DNA of 8,129 nucleotides from JACRBK01 sp964427955 (GTDB lineage Bacteria > Chloroflexota > Anaerolineae > Aggregatilineales > Aggregatilineaceae): contig CAYRWY010000273.1 in NCBI GenBank assembly GCA_964427955.1, forward strand, positions 1-8,129, read 5' to 3'. The notes below the pieces were generated by a model. It worked only from the letters and a program-made list of their open reading frames with translations. It made no database searches and was not told the DNA's origin. Shown piece after piece: positions 1 through 6,565 of this stretch (its first letter is position 1; each line of letters begins with the position of its first letter). Both the position numbers and the translations under genes were made by a program.

Positions 1-756
1 ATGCACTTTCAACTGCACAGCTTGCAGCACATCGATTTCGCGCACCAACCCTATGCGGCGGCGTTCGAGCAGTTGTGCACCGAACTGCGGCGGCAGGGCG
101 TGCTGCGCGCCGCGCCCGCCAGCGCCAAAAAGACGCTGCGCGCCCAGTCCCGCCCGGCACCCCCTCGCCCGGCACGACGGCGCTGGCCGCTGCTGTGGAG
201 CGTGGCCGGAGCCGGGATCGCGGCGTTAGTCGTGCTGATCGCGCTGGTGATCGCGATTGGCCTCCTGCGCCCGGACTCGGACGATGCCGCCACGCACACG
301 CCCGGCCCGACCGTTCCCCCCACCGCCGGGCCGACCGTGCGCGCCGTGCTGCCGGACAGCCCCGACATGGCGCTGCAATTCCCTAACGTCTGGGACACGC
401 TCGACTTCGTCAACCTGGATCTGCCCGGCCTGCACACCTACCAGCGGACCATCACGCCGGAGACGCTGCGCTGGGCGTTTTTGTGGTGCGGGGAAGATGC
501 CGCCGACCTGGAACGCCTGCTCCAGCCGTTCAGCATCCGCTTTGTGATCGACGAGACGGAAGTCCCGGCGGATCAGGTGCTGGCTTACCCACTGGGCGAC
601 CGCTGCCGCGCCTGGGCGACCCTGCTGGAAGGCTGGCAGCCGGGCACGCGCGTCCAGTTGGACATCCGCTACACCCTGACGGCGAGCGTCAGCGATCCCC
701 CCGATCCTGCCGACATCGGCGAGTACATCCAACGGGTGTACATGAAGGTGGAGTAA
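1..756 (+). CDS. TIR-like tail, single-pass membrane protein with C-terminal extracytoplasmic domain (probably 5'-partial)
   Basis: The frame is open from the first base, so the ATG at 1 may be an internal methionine and the gene probably starts outside the window. Residues 1-33 (Leu-Gln-His-Ile-Asp-Phe, then a Tyr-Ala-Ala-Ala-Phe-rich helix) resemble the last strand and helix of bacterial TIR domains; this is pattern recognition on a short segment. Residues 34-61 form a basic, Pro/Ala-rich linker, and residues about 62-89 a strong hydrophobic helix. A Thr/Pro-rich spacer follows at 97-115, then a domain of about 130 residues (120-251) with two cysteines (163, 202) that could pair outside the cell. 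The Arg/Lys cluster before the helix predicts a cytoplasmic N-terminus. The protein may be a sensor or signalling TIR protein with an outside domain. If the TIR call is wrong, it is an anchored extracytoplasmic protein of unknown role. Confidence 0.6.
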   Translation: MHFQLHSLQHIDFAHQPYAAAFEQLCTELRRQGVLRAAPASAKKTLRAQSRPAPPRPARRRWPLLWSVAGAGIAALVVLIALVIAIGLLRPDSDDAATHTPGPTVPPTAGPTVRAVLPDSPDMALQFPNVWDTLDFVNLDLPGLHTYQRTITPETLRWAFLWCGEDAADLERLLQPFSIRFVIDETEVPADQVLAYPLGDRCRAWATLLEGWQPGTRVQLDIRYTLTASVSDPPDPADIGEYIQRVYMKVE

Positions 757-763
757 CAACGGT

Positions 764-796
764 GAGGCCCAGGAGAATGACCATCTCCCAGGCCTC
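764..796 (+). terminator. Hairpin after the membrane-protein gene, possible transcription terminator
   Basis: The stem is GAGGCC (764-769) with GGCCTC (791-796), then a CA/CA internal mismatch, then GGAGA (772-776) with TCTCC (784-788), closing a 7-nt loop. It begins 8 nt after the stop codon. The following GGTTTA is a poor T-tract, so Rho-independent termination is only plausible. Confidence 0.4.
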
Positions 797-842
797 GGTT
801 TACCGTCCATTTGCGCACACCAACGCCGTTTAAGTTCGGGGC

Positions 843-1014
843 TGAGTCCTTAGATCCCTGGGTTTTTCTATTAAACTACCGCCCCGCGTCGGGTCTAACC
901 TGGTAGTGGGGCAGGCTAGAATTGCACTAGCATCCGAGGATAATGGTCCCCTCACCCTTGATTTGGTGTTCGACGGTAAATGCTCAAGCTGGAGCAAGAA
1001 GCTGAGTTTGGGGC
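843..1014 (-). other. Non-coding stretch with interleaved inverted repeats, possible 3' part of the structured RNA
   Basis: No supported protein gene lies here. Read on the minus strand, downstream of the tRNA-like 5' half, it has several complementary segments. TGCTC/GAGCA brackets a 6-nt loop (plus 981-996). GCTAG/CTAGC brackets a 7-nt loop (915-931). GCCCC (908-912) and CTACC (902-906) are followed by GGGGC (881-885) and GGTAG (876-880), in the interleaved order a-b-a'-b'. The last two helices leave almost no linker, so they are more likely alternatives than a true pseudoknot. No minus-strand T-tract marks an end. Whether this is one transcript with the tRNA-like element is inference. Confidence 0.3.
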
Positions 1015-1141
1015 GGTCAACACGCGGCCTCTGCCGGTTGGGCTACCCCGCCGCGGGAGGATGAGGTGGCGGGAGCAGGAGTCGAACCTGCACCTACACG
1101 TGTGACACTGACCAGGAGCTTCAGTCTGAGCTTGAACTCCA
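1015..1141 (-). ncRNA. Circularly permuted tRNA-like RNA (3' half precedes 5' half)
   Basis: Read on the minus strand from about 1141. The 3' half comes first: ACACG (1099-1103), a short variable segment GTAGGT with one spare base (1092-1098), T stem GCAGG/CCTGC (1087-1091 and 1075-1079) with loop TTCGACT (1080-1086), acceptor TCCCGCC (1068-1074) and discriminator A (1067). CCA is not encoded; only CC follows. After a 14-nt spacer (1053-1066) comes acceptor GGCGGGG (1046-1052), T8-A9, and D stem GCC/GGC around the 11-nt loop CAACCGGCAGA (1027-1043). Then CGTGT-TGACC (1015-1024) pairs with GGTCA (1109-1113) and ACACG (1099-1103) across a 5-nt bulge. The acceptor halves form six Watson-Crick pairs and one G-U. 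The expected tertiary partners T8-A14, A15-T48 and G18G19 with the T loop are present. No normal-order partner half was found for either piece nearby. Permuted tmRNA genes are known in bacteria, but here pair 3-70 is C-G rather than the tmRNA G-U, the D arm is tRNA-type, and no clear degradation tag is seen. A relic of tandem tRNA genes is the main alternative. Confidence 0.55.
1115..1140 (-). other. Hairpin at the 5' end of the putative permuted RNA
   Basis: On the minus strand GGAG-TTCA pairs with TGAA-GCTCC, with one bulged base and a loop of about 9 nt. It starts only a few bases after the likely transcription start and just before the helix that joins the two tRNA-like halves, so it would cap the 5' end of the transcript. 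Confidence 0.4.
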
Positions 1142-1147
1142 GTGGTC

Positions 1148-1176
1148 ATTATAGGTCCGCAGCACGTTTTTTGCCA
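1148..1176 (-). promoter_or_regulatory. Putative sigma-70-type promoter for the tRNA-like RNA
   Basis: A perfect TATAAT lies at 1148-1153 on the minus strand. Seventeen bases upstream is TGGCAA (1171-1176), matching only three of six bases of the -35 consensus. The predicted start is near 1141, directly at the 5' hairpin of the putative RNA. The remainder of the intergenic region (1177-1276) is GC-rich with short inverted repeats and no recognisable gene. Confidence 0.45.
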
Positions 1177-1276
1177 CCGGTCCGCCGACCAGGTGCCTCC
1201 TCAGTGGCGGTGCCCCTACCAAACACTTCCGCCGTGCCCCTCTCTTCTCTGAAGGCCAGGCGGACCGCCCGACAGT

Positions 1277-2011
1277 TTACCCAAACAGGTACTTGAAGAT
1301 CGTCTCGCCCAACTTCTGATCCTCGACTTCGATGCTGTTGGCTTCTTCGCGCGCAAATTTGACGGCTTCCTGCAAGGTTTCGACGCGCTCGATCAATTCG
1401 TTCACCCGTTGGGCCGGGAGCGCGCCCGAAAACTTGACCGTGCGCCAGTAGCCGACCGCCACGTCCTCGTAGTACACCTCAACCTGGGCCGGATGGTGTT
1501 CGGTCGCTTCGGCTTTGACATGATTGCGCGGGATCTTCTTGGTTTTGACGGTCTGCACCGGCTCCGTCGCCCAGCAGTCCGACGAGGGATCAAACGTCCA
1601 GGTCTCGGCAGCGTCCAACACCGGGAGCTTTTTCACGAAGGTGTGCAGGTCTACTAACTGTTTTTCGAGGAACAGCAGATACGTCGCCGGGACTTGGGCC
1701 AGCAGCACCTGGCCGTTCACGACCACATCCGCTTTCGCCTTGGTGTTGGCCCAATCCTTGGTCGCCACCACGTCGAACAGCCGCGTCAGGACGTTGATCG
1801 TCTTCTCGATCACCTCTTCCGCCTTGACCTGGACTTTGGTGGACTCCGGCGGCAGCGTCTCGCCCTCTTCGTCCTTGGGACGGTAGGTGCGCGCGATCCC
1901 GGCGAGCATGGCCTGCTTTTGCAGCAACTGGTGCGCATCGGTCAGATCGCGCAGCGTCTGGCTTTTGACGCCCTTCTCGACCGCAATGATCTGGTTCAGC
2001 TTGGTGGCCAC
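1277..2011 (-). CDS. Conserved uncharacterised protein (resembles DUF7873-type proteins)
   Basis: The product has about 244 residues and is soluble, with no signal peptide or membrane helix. It begins Val-Ala-Thr-Lys-Leu-Asn-Gln-Ile-Ile-Ala. Characteristic stretches include TYRPKDEEGETLPPE near residue 40, VPATYLLFLEKQLVDL around 110, HPAQVEVYYEDV, and a C-terminal charged helix ending in Phe-Lys-Tyr-Leu-Phe-Gly. From memory this matches a conserved family of unknown function seen in actinobacteria and other GC-rich bacteria (I believe DUF7873); the name should be checked. The GTG at 2011 is preferred over the upstream TTG at 2059, because GGGAG lies about 5 bases before it and the family begins at this point. 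The gene follows miaB by 67 bp and could be its operon tail. No obvious terminator follows; only a 4-bp GC hairpin lies near 1259-1269. Confidence 0.7.
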   Translation of the reverse strand: MATKLNQIIAVEKGVKSQTLRDLTDAHQLLQKQAMLAGIARTYRPKDEEGETLPPESTKVQVKAEEVIEKTINVLTRLFDVVATKDWANTKAKADVVVNGQVLLAQVPATYLLFLEKQLVDLHTFVKKLPVLDAAETWTFDPSSDCWATEPVQTVKTKKIPRNHVKAEATEHHPAQVEVYYEDVAVGYWRTVKFSGALPAQRVNELIERVETLQEAVKFAREEANSIEVEDQKLGETIFKYLFG

Positions 2012-2078
2012 TCCACTCCCATCCTCTCTGATGAAGACAACACCGATTACCGGATACAATCATAGATCATCCCGGCGT

Positions 2079-3515
2079 TTACTGCTGGGGCGTGACGGCC
2101 TGCATACTCCACGGGCCGGTGCGGGTGATCTCGACCGTCGCCAGCCGCCCGCGCCAATCCTGCGTCTCGTCGGTGAAAAAGACCAGCTTGTTCTGCGGCG
2201 TGCGCCCGCGCCATTTGCCCTGGTGCTCGTCCTCGACCAGCACCTCGACCCGCTGGCCCAGGAAGCGGGTGTTGATCGCGCCGACGACCTGCTCTTGCAG
2301 CGTTTCGAGCACGTCCAGGCGGCGCTTCTTTTCCAGGTGCGGGACGTCGTCGGGCATGGTGCGCAGACTGACCGTGTGCGGGCGGGGGCTGTAGCGCGCC
2401 AGGTGGACCTTGTCCAGCTTGAGATCGGCCAGCAGATTATAGGTATCGTCGAACTGCGCCTCGGTCTCACCGGGGAAGCCGACGATCACGTCGCAGTGGA
2501 TCGCCACGCCGGGAATGCGTGTGCGGATGCGCTCGATCAGATCGCGGTACTGCGCCACGGTGTAGCCGCGCCGCATCTGGGCCAACACCTCGTCGTTGCC
2601 CGCCTGGACGGGGACTTCGATCTGCGGCATGACGCGCGGCAGTTCGGCCACCGTGTCCAGCAGTTCGTCGGTCATCCAGTTGGGATGGCTGGTCAGGAAG
2701 CGGATACGGTAGACGCCTTCCTGCTCGGCGACGTCGTGCACGATCCGCAACAACTGCGCCAGGTTCGGCCCGTCGGGGACGTCCTTGCCGTAGCGATCCA
2801 CGATCTGCCCCAGCAGCGTGATCTCGCGCACGCCCTGGCGGGCCAGGCTGCGGACGTGGCCCACGATCTCGCCGACCGGGCGCGACTGCTCGACCCCGCG
2901 CCGGTAGGGGATGATGCAGAAGGTGCAGGCGTGCGAACAGCCGTAGACGACCGGCACGTGCGCGCTGATCAGCGTCCCGCGCTCGTGATCGGGCAGGATC
3001 AGCAGCCCATCGCTGGCACCGTCCTGGAATTGATCGCGGGCGGCACGCTCGGCAGCGTCCAGCGCGCGCAGATCGCCTTCGACGCTGCGTTCGCGCAGAA
3101 AATCGACCATCGGCTGCGGATCGGACGGCGGCAGAAAGACGTCCACCTGCGGCAGTTTGGCGCGCAGCCGCTCCGGGTCGCGCACGCCGACCAGGCAGCC
3201 CATCAGCCCGACGACTTTTTCGGGATGCGCTTTTTTCACCTGCGCCAGCTCGCGCAGGCGGCCATAGGCTTTATCTTCGGCGGATTGGCGCACCACGCAG
3301 GTGTTGATCACCAGAATATCCGCCTGATCGGGATCGGCGGCGGCATGATGCCCCAGCCGTTCCAGTTCCGACGCCAACCGCTGCGTGTCGGCGACGTTCA
3401 TTTGACAGCCNNNNNNNNNNNNNNNNNNNNNNNNNNNNNNNNNNNNNNNNNNNNNNNNNNNNNNNNNNNNNNNNNNNNNNNNNNNNNNNNNNNNNNNNNN
3501 NNNNNNNNNNTTCAC
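2079..3515 (-). CDS. miaB: tRNA-2-methylthio-N6-dimethylallyladenosine synthase MiaB (N-terminus in assembly gap)
   Basis: A radical-SAM methylthiotransferase that adds the 2-methylthio group to N6-isopentenyladenosine at tRNA position 37. The order of parts fits the family: the N-terminal domain with its three cluster-binding cysteines (GCQMN, INTC and MGC; C37, C73, C107, counting 34 unknown residues), the radical SAM CxxxCxxC motif (C193, C197, C200), then LLGQIVDRYG, PVQAGND, DVIVGFPGE, and a C-terminal TRAM-like domain from about residue 410. The first residues after the start fall in the N run, so length and start are estimates; the family usually has 10-30 residues before GCQMN, which agrees with a gap of about this size. 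The apparent start is GTG at 3515, overlapping the TGA of the upstream gene as GTGA. MiaB is favoured over MtaB and RimO by the GCQMNVAD motif and overall architecture. Confidence 0.93.
   Translation of the reverse strand: MXXXXXXXXXXXXXXXXXXXXXXXXXXXXXXXXXXGCQMNVADTQRLASELERLGHHAAADPDQADILVINTCVVRQSAEDKAYGRLRELAQVKKAHPEKVVGLMGCLVGVRDPERLRAKLPQVDVFLPPSDPQPMVDFLRERSVEGDLRALDAAERAARDQFQDGASDGLLILPDHERGTLISAHVPVVYGCSHACTFCIIPYRRGVEQSRPVGEIVGHVRSLARQGVREITLLGQIVDRYGKDVPDGPNLAQLLRIVHDVAEQEGVYRIRFLTSHPNWMTDELLDTVAELPRVMPQIEVPVQAGNDEVLAQMRRGYTVAQYRDLIERIRTRIPGVAIHCDVIVGFPGETEAQFDDTYNLLADLKLDKVHLARYSPRPHTVSLRTMPDDVPHLEKKRRLDVLETLQEQVVGAINTRFLGQRVEVLVEDEHQGKWRGRTPQNKLVFFTDETQDWRGRLATVEITRTGPWSMQAVTPQQ
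3411..3510. other. Assembly gap (100 N)
   Basis: Exactly 100 unknown bases, a conventional scaffold-gap length, so the real distance may differ. It removes the N-terminal coding part of miaB and lies 1 base beyond the stop codon of the upstream gene. Confidence 0.98.
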
Positions 3516-4588
3516 TTTCGCCGCTGGTTGCGGGCGACGACTTCGGTCATTTTGCGGTGTTGGGCGAAGATCACCAGCGTATCCCCGGCCTGCGCGACCG
3601 TGTCGTCGGCGGGATGCACGTGCCGGTTGTGCAGCACGATGTCCATCTCTTCTTCGTCTTGCAGCACGCCGACCGTCTTGCCGTCCAGGAACGAGCCGGG
3701 CGCGACTTCCAGCCGGATCATGCTGTAGTCTTCGCCGTCGATGGTCAACGTCTGCGTGATCTCGATCCCGACCGCCGATCCGGCGAAGGACGGCGCGGCC
3801 AGGTCGGTCGCGCTCAAGACCGCCTCGACGTTCAGGAAACGGCTGATCTGCGCGGCGAACTGGTCATCCCAGACGCGCACGACGATGCGCAGCGTCGGGT
3901 TGAGATCGCGGGCACGCATCGTCACTTCGAGATTCATGTGATCGTTGGACGTGCACACGATCAGCGCGCGGGCGTGGCGGATGCCCGCCTTATCCAGCGT
4001 GCTCGCCAGCCGCCCATCGCCGATCACCAGCGGGACGTTCTGGCGATCCAGGTCCTCGTTTTTGGCGACGTCGGTCTTGGTGTCAATCGCCACGACCTCG
4101 AAGCCCATCTGCGTCAGGGCATGGATCACGCGCGTCCCCAGGTGGCCGACGCCCAGCACGATCACGTGATTGGTATAGGTGGATGCCACCGCTTCCTCCC
4201 AACTGGCGTGCCGCTCATCCGAACGATAGAACAAATTGACGAAATTGAACACGCCCTGCCCCGCGGCGTACAGCGCGATCACCGGCATGAGATACCAGAA
4301 CGCGATCAGGTGGGCTTCGGCGGGCAGATCGGTCGGCGGCTGGAACATCATCAGCGCCAGCATGGTATACGGCAGGTCCACATACGGCACGCGTGCATAC
4401 CCGGCCCGCACCAGCAGCTCGCCGTACAACCACCCGCCGCCAAAGACCGCGACCAGCAGCACCAGGATCGGCGTGCGGAACTCGCGCCCGATCACGCGCG
4501 CATTGCGCCAGGCTGCGCGAGTGATCTGCCAGTTCCGGCGCGCCAGCCGCCGCTGAGATTCGGGGATGATCAACCGGGATTTGGGCAC
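3512..4588 (-). CDS. Two-helix membrane protein with RCK_N/RCK_C (TrkA) domains, no canonical K+ filter
   Basis: The product has 358 residues. It starts with a basic N-terminus, then a membrane helix at about 39-59, a short re-entrant-like hydrophobic segment at about 72-82, and a second helix at about 92-120. A Rossmann RCK_N domain follows at about 139-260, with the nucleotide-binding GVGHLG (146-151) and an acidic Asp at 169 after strand 2. The C-terminal RCK_C/TrkA_C domain covers about 275-345. This is the layout of prokaryotic RCK-gated potassium channels. However, where TVGYGD should stand the sequence reads Met-Met-Phe-Gln-Pro-Pro-Thr-Asp, so selectivity for potassium cannot be assumed. 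The GTG start at 4588 has AGGA 8 bases upstream. The 75 bp to the NUDIX gene and the apparent overlap with miaB suggest co-transcription. It may be a divergent channel, a channel-derived sensor of nucleotides or ligands, or an ion-flux regulator. Confidence 0.8.
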   Translation of the reverse strand: MPKSRLIIPESQRRLARRNWQITRAAWRNARVIGREFRTPILVLLVAVFGGGWLYGELLVRAGYARVPYVDLPYTMLALMMFQPPTDLPAEAHLIAFWYLMPVIALYAAGQGVFNFVNLFYRSDERHASWEEAVASTYTNHVIVLGVGHLGTRVIHALTQMGFEVVAIDTKTDVAKNEDLDRQNVPLVIGDGRLASTLDKAGIRHARALIVCTSNDHMNLEVTMRARDLNPTLRIVVRVWDDQFAAQISRFLNVEAVLSATDLAAPSFAGSAVGIEITQTLTIDGEDYSMIRLEVAPGSFLDGKTVGVLQDEEEMDIVLHNRHVHPADDTVAQAGDTLVIFAQHRKMTEVVARNQRRK

Positions 4589-4663
4589 ACAATCCGTCCT
4601 GAAATCCGACGCCGCTTCACGATCAAAAGTTTAACGGGTTTGAGACAAATTGCCAGACCGAGA

Positions 4664-5215
4664 TCAGGTCGTCAGCGGCTTGGCATACTTGGGCGGGCGG
4701 ATGGTGTCGTACTGCGGCTGGTGCAGGACGGGCGGACGATCCTTCAGCAGCCGGTACAGCTCGACGGCACGCTCGAACAGCCAGGGCATGTCCGGCGGCA
4801 CGACCATCTCCACCTCCCCGCGCGCGATCTCGTCCAGGCTGGCCCACCGCACCCGGCTGCCCGCCATGTCGTCGCCGGGGATCACCTCGCCCCCTTCGTG
4901 CGCGAACAGGTAACAGATGCTCAGCATGGACGTCACCTGCGCGTCGTAGGGAAACGAATAGACGTGGAGCAGGCACAAGGGCCGCACCTGAAGCTGTGGC
5001 CCGGCCTCTTCCCGGATCTCGCGCTGGCAGCCTTCGAGCGGCGTCTCGCCGTGCTCGTAGGCCCCGTTGATCACTTCCCAGCGCCCCCCGCTGTTGGGAT
5101 GCGAGAGCAGGAGCACCCGCTCGTCGGCATTGACGACGTAGGCCAGCACCGCCGCCGGAACGCAGGCGAAGCGCCGCCCGCTGCGCGCGGTCGTGGTCGG
5201 TAGTTCGGCAGACAT
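4664..5215 (-). CDS. NUDIX hydrolase
   Basis: The product has 183 residues. It carries a complete NUDIX box at about 51-73: G-x5-E, seven residues, then R-E-I-R-E-E-A-G, which supplies the Mg-binding glutamates for hydrolysis of a nucleoside-diphosphate-linked substrate. Strands before the box (VLAYVV, VLLLSHP, GRWEVINGAYEHGE) fit the NUDIX fold. The C-terminal part contains a proline-rich tail ending in Lys-Pro-Leu-Thr-Thr. The substrate cannot be told from the sequence. The ATG at 5215 is chosen because AGGAGG lies 9 bases upstream; a longer frame to 5329 overlaps the preceding gene and is arginine-rich, unlike a NUDIX N-terminus. It is cytoplasmic, with no signal peptide. It lies 61 bp after the SGNH gene. 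Confidence 0.9.
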   Translation of the reverse strand: MSAELPTTTARSGRRFACVPAAVLAYVVNADERVLLLSHPNSGGRWEVINGAYEHGETPLEGCQREIREEAGPQLQVRPLCLLHVYSFPYDAQVTSMLSICYLFAHEGGEVIPGDDMAGSRVRWASLDEIARGEVEMVVPPDMPWLFERAVELYRLLKDRPPVLHQPQYDTIRPPKYAKPLTT

Positions 5216-5276
5216 CCGGTGATCCCTCCTGGTTCGAGTGAACTTTACCGCATCCCCGGTGGCGCGGTCTGGTGCG

Positions 5277-6563
5277 TCATGATCCCTCCGACGAGCACAC
5301 CTCCAACGGATCGCGCGGGGCAGCGGCATCCGGCGTGACCAGCCCTTGCTCGCCCAGCCAGTTGGCGATCAGCGTGCCGAAGACACACGTCCCGGTGGGG
5401 TTGAAGTGGCGATCCCGGATGAAAAATACATCTTTTCCGGTCGCAGCGCGAAAGTCGATGAAGTCCTGGGTCGGGTTGAGCGCCGGAATCCCCAGCTCCT
5501 CCAGCAGGGCCAGCATCCGCTGCTGCGGATAGCGCACGTCCCAGGCGCGGCCCGAGGCGTCGAACAGGTCGGCGTAGGGCCAGTAGTCGCTCTGGACGAC
5601 CATGTGCGGCGGCACGATCACCACCACCAGCCGCGCGCCGTCGGCCTCCACCGCCGCCTGGAAGGAGCGCAGCAGTTCCCCGGTGATCTGCCACGCCTGC
5701 TGCCACTTATCGTCCGGCGCGGTGAACATAACTTCGAGCGGCAGCGGGATTTGGGTCGGGTGTTCCAGATCGACGGTCTGATCGGTTCCGCCCGGCTTCG
5801 AGGACGATTTCTGGCTCCCGGTCACCTCGCGGACGGCGTCGCGCAGCGTCCGGTAGGTGATCGAATGCGCGTTCAGCCAGCCGGTCACACTGCCCGGAAA
5901 TGACTCCTGTTCGAAGGAGCGCGTCCGATCCACGTAGTGCCAGGGATGTTCGACCAGCGCCCCCTGAGCGTCCAGGGTGAAATAGGGCCGGGTGTTCGCC
6001 AGGTCGTCCGGCGCGGTCCACAGCGCGATCCCGTTGTCGTTCACGTCGTTTTCCACGTACATGACCAGGATCACCACGTCCGGCTTCAGGGTACGGCCAT
6101 ACGCCTGGTAGAGCAGATACTCGCGGTCCGTGCCCAGGCCGGGGAAGCCGACGTTCGCCACGTCGTAGGCGGCGTTCAAGTCCCGTGACAGCCACGCCGA
6201 CCACATCTCCCGGTCCTCGACCTCCCAGCCCGCCGCGTACGAGTCGCCCATCACCAGCAGGCGCGGCGAACCGTGCGGCGGCGGCGTCGCGATGTCGTCG
6301 CCCCGAAAGCCCAGCTTGTTCAGGCGGATGTCCACCTTGAATTCGGTATTACCCTCGACGAAGCCGGTGTTGGTGAAATGATCGTAAGGCGGGCGCAGCG
6401 TCCCCACGCGGCGGATCACGGCGCGATATTGGGCATCGCTCAGGGCAGGCAGCAGTCCCAGCACATGGCCCGCGACCTCGACCAGGATCAGGGCGAACAG
6501 AATACTGAATCCGGCCAGGATCAGCTTGTGGGTCCAACGCAGTTGTACGGGCGGTTTCGACAT
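5277..6563 (-). CDS. Membrane-anchored SGNH/GDSL-type hydrolase
   Basis: The product has 428 residues. Residues 13-37 form one hydrophobic helix after a basic start (signal anchor), placing the catalytic domain outside the membrane. SGNH blocks are visible in order: VMGDSYAAG with nucleophile Ser108 (block I), NVGFPGLGT around 137-144 with the oxyanion Gly (block II), MYVENDVND around 168-175 with Asn172 (block III), and RDRHFNPTG with Asp384 and His386 (block V). Such proteins are esterases, lipases or acyl-modifying enzymes. The length, anchor and block V are like enzymes acting on cell-surface or extracellular acylated polymers, but the substrate is unknown. The ATG at 6563 has AGGAG 8 bases upstream. 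Only 2 bp separate it from the preceding stop codon, so the two genes are almost certainly translated from one message. The ending Val-Cys-Ser-Ser-Glu-Gly-Ser lies beyond the fold. Confidence 0.85.
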   Translation of the reverse strand: MSKPPVQLRWTHKLILAGFSILFALILVEVAGHVLGLLPALSDAQYRAVIRRVGTLRPPYDHFTNTGFVEGNTEFKVDIRLNKLGFRGDDIATPPPHGSPRLLVMGDSYAAGWEVEDREMWSAWLSRDLNAAYDVANVGFPGLGTDREYLLYQAYGRTLKPDVVILVMYVENDVNDNGIALWTAPDDLANTRPYFTLDAQGALVEHPWHYVDRTRSFEQESFPGSVTGWLNAHSITYRTLRDAVREVTGSQKSSSKPGGTDQTVDLEHPTQIPLPLEVMFTAPDDKWQQAWQITGELLRSFQAAVEADGARLVVVIVPPHMVVQSDYWPYADLFDASGRAWDVRYPQQRMLALLEELGIPALNPTQDFIDFRAATGKDVFFIRDRHFNPTGTCVFGTLIANWLGEQGLVTPDAAAPRDPLEVCSSEGS

Positions 6564-6565
6564 CG

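Noticed and set aside
855..870. CCCTGGGTTTTT as a terminator on the plus strand
   Set aside because: No convincing stem precedes the T-run; the pairing with upstream G-rich bases is short and distant.
960..985. Plus-strand GGTGTTCGACGG, similar to the conserved 5' motif of tmRNA
   Set aside because: No G-rich acceptor strand precedes it, no matching 3' T arm with CCA follows on the plus strand, and no tag reading frame with a proper end is present.
1015..1067. Two ordinary tandem tRNA genes meeting at the 14-nt spacer
   Set aside because: Neither half has a matching partner in normal order nearby, while the two halves match each other in acceptor and joining helices. A tandem-array relic is not fully excluded.
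1117..1140. Minus-strand loop GTTCAAG within CTGGA...CTCAG, like the UCA anticodon arm of selenocysteine tRNA, followed by a SelC-like T arm
   Set aside because: No 5' acceptor strand or long D stem lies upstream to pair with the acceptor 3' strand, the anticodon stem has a mismatch and a wobble, and the discriminator is A rather than G.
952..1149. Minus-strand 65-codon open frame over the intergenic region
   Set aside because: It runs through the tRNA-like element, has unnatural composition (Cys/Arg/Ser-rich) and lacks a ribosome site.
1887..3728. Very long plus-strand open frame (over 600 codons) and a similar one at 3557-5203
   Set aside because: These are antisense shadows of miaB and the RCK gene caused by high GC; the proteins are His/Arg/Gln-rich without domains, and the minus-strand genes have clear motifs.
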